DNA from: Treponema sp. UBA4232
GTDB lineage: Bacteria > Spirochaetota > Spirochaetia > Treponematales > Treponemataceae
NCBI GenBank assembly: GCA_002396325.1
Contig: DGXM01000037.1
Location: 1 to 8,737, forward strand
Direction of reading: 5' to 3'
Length of the DNA stretch: 8,737 bases
The position numbers and the translations under genes are program-made. Position 1 is the first letter of the stretch, and the number at the start of each line of letters is the position of its first letter. Positions 5,576 through 8,737 of the stretch are shown here, in pieces. Below the pieces are notes generated by a model. It was not told where the DNA came from. It saw only the letters and a program-made list of their open reading frames with translations, and made no database searches.

Positions 5576-6574
5576 ATGAAGCGTTTTATTTTGATTGTAC
5601 TGGCTTTTTGTGCGTCATTTGCATCGGCTCAGCCTTCAGTTTCAAAGACCGGCGTTTATTCCTGCGGAAAACAACCCAAACAGGTGCTCTTTTCTCCTGA
5701 CAACAAATACATAATCCTTCCTTTGCTTGACGACAACGGATTCGACATCTTTTCGGTGGAAGACAAAAAAGTGGAACGGCGCATAAATCCTCCTGAAGCT
5801 TCAAAGACAGGATTTGCCGAAGGTCTTTTCATTCCTGAGAAAAATGCATTTTTCGTTTCACAGATGACGACGGGAAAAATCCATGAGTACAGCTACCCCG
5901 GCTTTGTTTACAGAAGGTCAATCAATACAGACGGCACATGGTCAAAGTTCATTGCTTATTCACCGGAAAAAAATATGCTTGCTGTGAGCAACTGGGTGAG
6001 CAATGACGTATCTCTCATCGACTACGATTCAGGCAAAGTGCTCCGAAAAATCTCCACGGGAAAGGCTCCCAGAGGACTTTATTTTTTGAACAAAGGGGCC
6101 TCCATCATCAGTCTTTCGTTTGAGGGCGGACTTATTGAACAGTTCGCAACCGACACAGGTAAAAAAGAAAAATCGCTTTATGTGAAAGACGCCGCCATGA
6201 GACACATTGTTGTTTCGTCAGACGGAAAAGAAGCCTACATAAGTGACATGTTCCACCGCAGTGTTTTGAAACTTGACCTTGCAGGTTTTAAAATCACACA
6301 GAGCGTGAAAGTCTTCAATAATCCGAACACAATCGACTTGTATCAGGACAGATGGCTTTTCGTTTCCTGCAGAGGCCCGAACAATCCTCAGGACTACACG
6401 AAGCGTTCTCCCGTGAATGGAAAGGTCCTCGTGATTGATTCGACCGATATGAGCATCGTGAAAGAAATCCCCGGCGGAAACCAGCCCACGGGATTGGATG
6501 TAAGCTCAGACGGAAGATTCCTGTGCTTCAGCGATTTCCAGGACGCGAAAGTAGAGCTTTTCAAAATAGAGTAG
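5576..6574 (+). CDS. Exported YncE/YVTN-type beta-propeller protein
   Basis: The 332-residue product starts with a type I signal peptide: KR, a hydrophobic core, and probable cleavage at ASA|QP after residue 18. The mature protein is therefore periplasmic or secreted. A Cys at residue 12 lies inside the core with a poor lipobox context, so lipoprotein processing is less likely. The rest is a series of about 40-45-residue beta repeats. Typical blade signatures are SPDNKYIILPL (39-49), VSNDVSLIDYDSGKVLRKIS followed by TGKAPRGLYF, and the closing QPTGLDVSSDGRFLCFSD. These resemble YVTN-family propellers and the lactonase-like seven-bladed fold. No catalytic residues can be assigned, and many such proteins are binding scaffolds. 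GGAGG (5563-5567) sits eight bases before the ATG. The stop lies only five bases before the -35 box of thrH, with no terminator between. Confidence 0.85.
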   Translation: MKRFILIVLAFCASFASAQPSVSKTGVYSCGKQPKQVLFSPDNKYIILPLLDDNGFDIFSVEDKKVERRINPPEASKTGFAEGLFIPEKNAFFVSQMTTGKIHEYSYPGFVYRRSINTDGTWSKFIAYSPEKNMLAVSNWVSNDVSLIDYDSGKVLRKISTGKAPRGLYFLNKGASIISLSFEGGLIEQFATDTGKKEKSLYVKDAAMRHIVVSSDGKEAYISDMFHRSVLKLDLAGFKITQSVKVFNNPNTIDLYQDRWLFVSCRGPNNPQDYTKRSPVNGKVLVIDSTDMSIVKEIPGGNQPTGLDVSSDGRFLCFSDFQDAKVELFKIE

Positions 6575-6579
6575 GCTGA

Positions 6580-6608
6580 TTGTAAAAAGATTGAGCTTAT
6601 GATATAAT
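6580..6608 (+). promoter_or_regulatory. Strong promoter of thrH with extended -10
   Basis: TTGTAA (6580-6585) and a perfect TATAAT (6603-6608) are separated by exactly 17 bp. TG one base before the -10 (6600-6601) makes it an extended -10. Transcription should begin near 6615, giving a leader of about 25 nt before the start at 6641. The -35 falls just after the stop codon of the propeller gene. Confidence 0.75.
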
Positions 6609-6640
6609 CCTCCCAAATTGTATTTTATAAGAGGATGTAT

Positions 6641-7243
6641 ATGTATATTACCTGTTTGGATTTGGAAGGGGTTCTTGTGCCCGAGATTTGGATTGCTTTT
6701 GCTGAGGCTTCCGGCATTCCCGAACTGAAACGCACCACCCGCGACGAGCCTGATTACGACAAGCTTATGAAGTGGAGACTTGGAATCCTGAAAGAGCACG
6801 GACTCGGCCTTAAGGAAATTCAGGAGACGATTGCGAAAATCGACCCAATTCCGGGTGCAAAGGAATTTCTGGATGAACTCAGGTCAATCTGTCAGGTTAT
6901 TATCATCAGCGACACTTTCACTCAGTTTGCAACACCGCTTATGAAAAAACTCGGATGGCCCACAATCTTCTGCAACAGCCTTGAGGTTGCCCCCAACGGT
7001 GAAATCACAGGATTCAAGATGAGATGTCCGCAGTCAAAACTCACTACTGTAAAAGCTCTTCAGTCAATCGGATACGAAACTGTTGCAAGTGGCGACAGTC
7101 ACAATGATTTGGCAATGATCCGTGCAAGCAAGGCAGGCTTCCTTTTCAAGAGCACCGACAAAATCAAGGCAGACAATCCTGATCTTCCGGCTTTTGAAGA
7201 TTACAGCGAACTTCTTGCGGCAATAAAGAAAGTCATTCTTTGA
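6641..7243 (+). CDS. thrH: ThrH: phosphoserine phosphatase / phosphoserine:homoserine phosphotransferase
   Basis: The HAD-superfamily enzyme is about 200 residues, the usual ThrH length (about 205), and closely resembles Pseudomonas ThrH, for example CLDLEGVLVPEIWIAFAE. Characterised ThrH dephosphorylates phosphoserine and can pass the phosphate to homoserine, linking serine and threonine synthesis in the cytoplasm. Motif I is DLEG with nucleophile D7 and the ThrH-typical E9 in place of the usual second Asp. Motif II is SDT (90-92), the motif III lysine is probably K134, and motif IV is GDSHND (151-156). I choose the second ATG, 6641. AAGAGG (6629-6634) is six bases before it but directly abuts the ATG at 6635, and 6641 gives the family N-terminus. 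The gene has its own promoter, and its last 11 bases overlap the convergent membrane protein gene. Whether the transferase activity operates here cannot be read from sequence. Confidence 0.93.
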   Translation: MYITCLDLEGVLVPEIWIAFAEASGIPELKRTTRDEPDYDKLMKWRLGILKEHGLGLKEIQETIAKIDPIPGAKEFLDELRSICQVIIISDTFTQFATPLMKKLGWPTIFCNSLEVAPNGEITGFKMRCPQSKLTTVKALQSIGYETVASGDSHNDLAMIRASKAGFLFKSTDKIKADNPDLPAFEDYSELLAAIKKVIL

Positions 7244-7760
7244 TGGATTTTTTTTCTGCACGCCACGCCAGAAATGCAGCCACCACATCGGCACAGTAAA
7301 TCCAATTCAGCACGCTGAAGACGGTGAATTGTGTCGTTGTGAGTGTTCCTCTTTTTTTCAGTCCGAAAAGTGCGAGACACTGCGAAAATGATGTCGCGAA
7401 AAAAATGATTGCGTCGGCAATGGCGATTATCAGTGCGAGGAGAAATCCCATGGGCATCAGGAGTGCAATGAGACCGACTACAAACGCCCCGATGTAAAAC
7501 GGAATCAAAACGATTTTTGACAGCATCGAAAAAAATGCGTGTACCCGTGAAAAATTTCTGCGGTGCAGGAAAATGCTCCATGCAATGTGGAATACCAAAG
7601 CCGCAATATTTATGCATCCTGTTATTTTTGAATTCAAAAGTCCTGAATCATCTTGTATACTGAAAAAGGCAAGTTCCGTGTAAATCACAATCGGAAAAAT
7701 CAGCAGCGGCAAACCAGTCCAAAACTTTTCTTTTGATGAACTCTGATTCTTTTCGTTCAT
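7233..7760 (-). CDS. Small integral membrane protein of unknown function
   Basis: The 175-residue protein has a short polar N-terminus and about five hydrophobic segments (roughly 15-35, 47-65, 80-101, 104-126 and 145-166), and ends in a basic tail. It should sit in the inner membrane. I do not recognise a family; an alanine- and isoleucine-rich stretch at 104-126 contains one Asp (D116). The ATG is preceded on the minus strand by GGAGAG with about seven bases of spacing. Its stop lies inside the last codons of thrH, giving an 11-bp tail-to-tail overlap. The symporter gene upstream on the same strand ends with a strong terminator only 60 bp away, so this gene needs read-through or a promoter I cannot see. 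Confidence 0.75.
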   Translation of the reverse strand: MNEKNQSSSKEKFWTGLPLLIFPIVIYTELAFFSIQDDSGLLNSKITGCINIAALVFHIAWSIFLHRRNFSRVHAFFSMLSKIVLIPFYIGAFVVGLIALLMPMGFLLALIIAIADAIIFFATSFSQCLALFGLKKRGTLTTTQFTVFSVLNWIYCADVVAAFLAWRAEKKSIKE

Positions 7761-7777
7761 AAAAAATCTCTCCGTGG

Positions 7778-7814
7778 AAAAAAAGGACGGAAACCGTTTT
7801 GATTTCCGCCTTTT
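7778..7814 (-). terminator. Intrinsic terminator of the symporter gene
   Basis: On the minus strand the arm from 7814 to 7803 pairs with the arm from 7793 to 7781, forming about 12 bp with one bulged base and a GC-rich core (GGCGGAAA against TTTCCGTCC). The loop is nine bases. A run of seven U follows (complement of A 7778-7784). It begins a few bases after the symporter stop. The plus-strand face also carries T-rich sequence, so some bidirectional activity is possible. Confidence 0.8.
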
Positions 7815-7819
7815 GTTTT

Positions 7820-8737
7820 TTATTTTTCTTCGTCAGTGAGGATGTCGCGGGCCGGTACGTAAACCTTGCGGTTGTAGCAGCTGAACATTTCATCCACGCC
7901 TGAGGGCGAAGTCTTTTGTGTTACGAGGCTCACCAGTGGAACAATTATGATTGAAGCGAGCATTGCAAAGACTCCTGAATAAAGCGAGTTCTTGAAAATG
8001 AATCCCAGAATTCCTCCGCTCACGTGGAACAGACCGAGTGAAATGCATAGCTGGATAATCATTATGCCCACACCGAAGATGAAACTTGCGGCAACGGAAG
8101 CTCGTGTGGTCTTTTTCCAGTAGAGTCCGTAGAGGAAAGGAGCGAGGAAAGCCCCGGAAAGTGCTCCCCAGGAAATTCCCATAAGCTGAGCGATGAACGT
8201 GACTTTTGATTTTGCCTGCACGATTGCGATTACAGCCGAAATGATGATGAACACCGCAACGAAGAGCCGCAGAATCACCATGTTCTGTTTTTCGGTGGAT
8301 TTCTTCTTTTTGAATGTGCCGATGAAATCAAGTGTGAGCGTGGAGCTTGAAGTAAGCACGAGTGAGGAAAGCGTTGACATTGATGCGGAAAGAACAAGAA
8401 TCAGAACGATTGCAATGAGCACATCTCCGAGCCCTGAAAGCATTGTGGGAACAACAGAGTCGAATCCCTCCCTGCTGACGACTTCCTGTGTTGTGAAAAG
8501 GCGTCCGAATCCTCCCAGAAAGTAACAGCCGCCTGCAACAACGATTGCAAAAAAAGTGGAAATCATCGTGCCGATTTTGATTGAGTCTTCGTTTTTGATT
8601 GCGTAGAATTTTCCGACCATCTGCGGAAGTCCCCATGTGCCCAGAGATGTGAGCAGGACAACCACAAGAAGATAAAGCGGGTCCGGGCCAAAGAACGAGA
8701 TGAATCCTCCCTGAAGACCGTTGCCTGCATCGACTTT
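7820..8737 (-). CDS. Sodium:solute symporter (SSS family), C-terminal part; 5' end outside window
   Basis: The frame stays open to the window edge, giving at least 305 residues; the GTG at 8665 is internal. SSS transporters are usually near 480-550 residues, so roughly 180 or more are missing upstream. They couple Na+ entry to uptake of a solute across the inner membrane with a LeuT-type fold. Family signs include GTWGLPQMVGKFYAIKNEDS near the start of the visible part, equivalent to the GLPQ segment of PutP-like proteins. Another is LSASMSTLSSLVLTSSST in a later helix, where Ser/Thr residues build the Na2 sodium site in this family. About eight hydrophobic segments are visible, and the hydrophilic tail ends DILTDEEK. 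The substrate (proline, pantothenate, sugar or another solute) cannot be told from this part. A terminator follows directly. Confidence 0.9.
   Translation of the reverse strand, partial: KVDAGNGLQGGFISFFGPDPLYLLVVVLLTSLGTWGLPQMVGKFYAIKNEDSIKIGTMISTFFAIVVAGGCYFLGGFGRLFTTQEVVSREGFDSVVPTMLSGLGDVLIAIVLILVLSASMSTLSSLVLTSSSTLTLDFIGTFKKKKSTEKQNMVILRLFVAVFIIISAVIAIVQAKSKVTFIAQLMGISWGALSGAFLAPFLYGLYWKKTTRASVAASFIFGVGIMIIQLCISLGLFHVSGGILGFIFKNSLYSGVFAMLASIIIVPLVSLVTQKTSPSGVDEMFSCYNRKVYVPARDILTDEEK

Noticed and set aside
7201..7617. Minus-strand frame of 138 codons
   Set aside because: It overlaps the membrane protein gene in another frame and has a non-hydrophobic, Cys/His/Arg-rich composition. The frame at 7233-7760 has a ribosome binding site and coherent membrane segments.
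8193..8525. Plus-strand frame of 110 codons
   Set aside because: It is antisense to the conserved symporter, is Ser/Thr-rich low-quality sequence and has no ribosome binding site.

Overview
The window looks like chromosomal DNA from a host-associated spirochaete, most likely a Treponema of the gut, rumen or oral type. This rests on an acidic lipoprotein with a short lipobox signal, coding DNA of roughly mid-40s percent G+C, a ThrH-type phosphatase, a cytoplasmic phosphorylase-like sugar enzyme and the general look of the proteins. It is an impression from protein style and composition, not a database result.

Layout. A short AT-rich lipoprotein gene lies at 80-1003 (+), apparently with a promoter so close that its mRNA would be nearly leaderless. 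A 292-bp convergent gap holds small hairpins and an intrinsic terminator. The largest gene, 1296-4682 (-), encodes a 1128-residue cytoplasmic protein with the architecture and key motifs of GH94-like glycoside phosphorylases; its precise family and substrate are not clear. The divergent intergenic region 4683-5575 is filled between about 4943 and 5455 by a mosaic of small palindromic repeats. These include six related hairpins with covarying stems, 31-nt and 59-nt direct repeats, and a 127-bp nested palindrome with 17-bp terminal inverted repeats that looks like a small non-autonomous mobile element. Next on the + strand are an exported beta-propeller protein of the YncE/YVTN type (5576-6574) and thrH (start revised to 6641), which has its own consensus-like promoter. 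On the - strand are a small unknown membrane protein (7233-7760), whose 3' end overlaps thrH by 11 bp, and the C-terminal two thirds or so of a sodium:solute symporter (7820 to the window edge), which ends in a clear terminator.

Functional links are weak. The genes sit mostly as single transcription units with alternating orientation, and nothing forms a convincing multigene system. The sugar enzyme has no transporter or regulator beside it, and the symporter substrate cannot be read from the sequence. The least expected content is the intergenic palindrome mosaic and the unplaced GH94-like enzyme.
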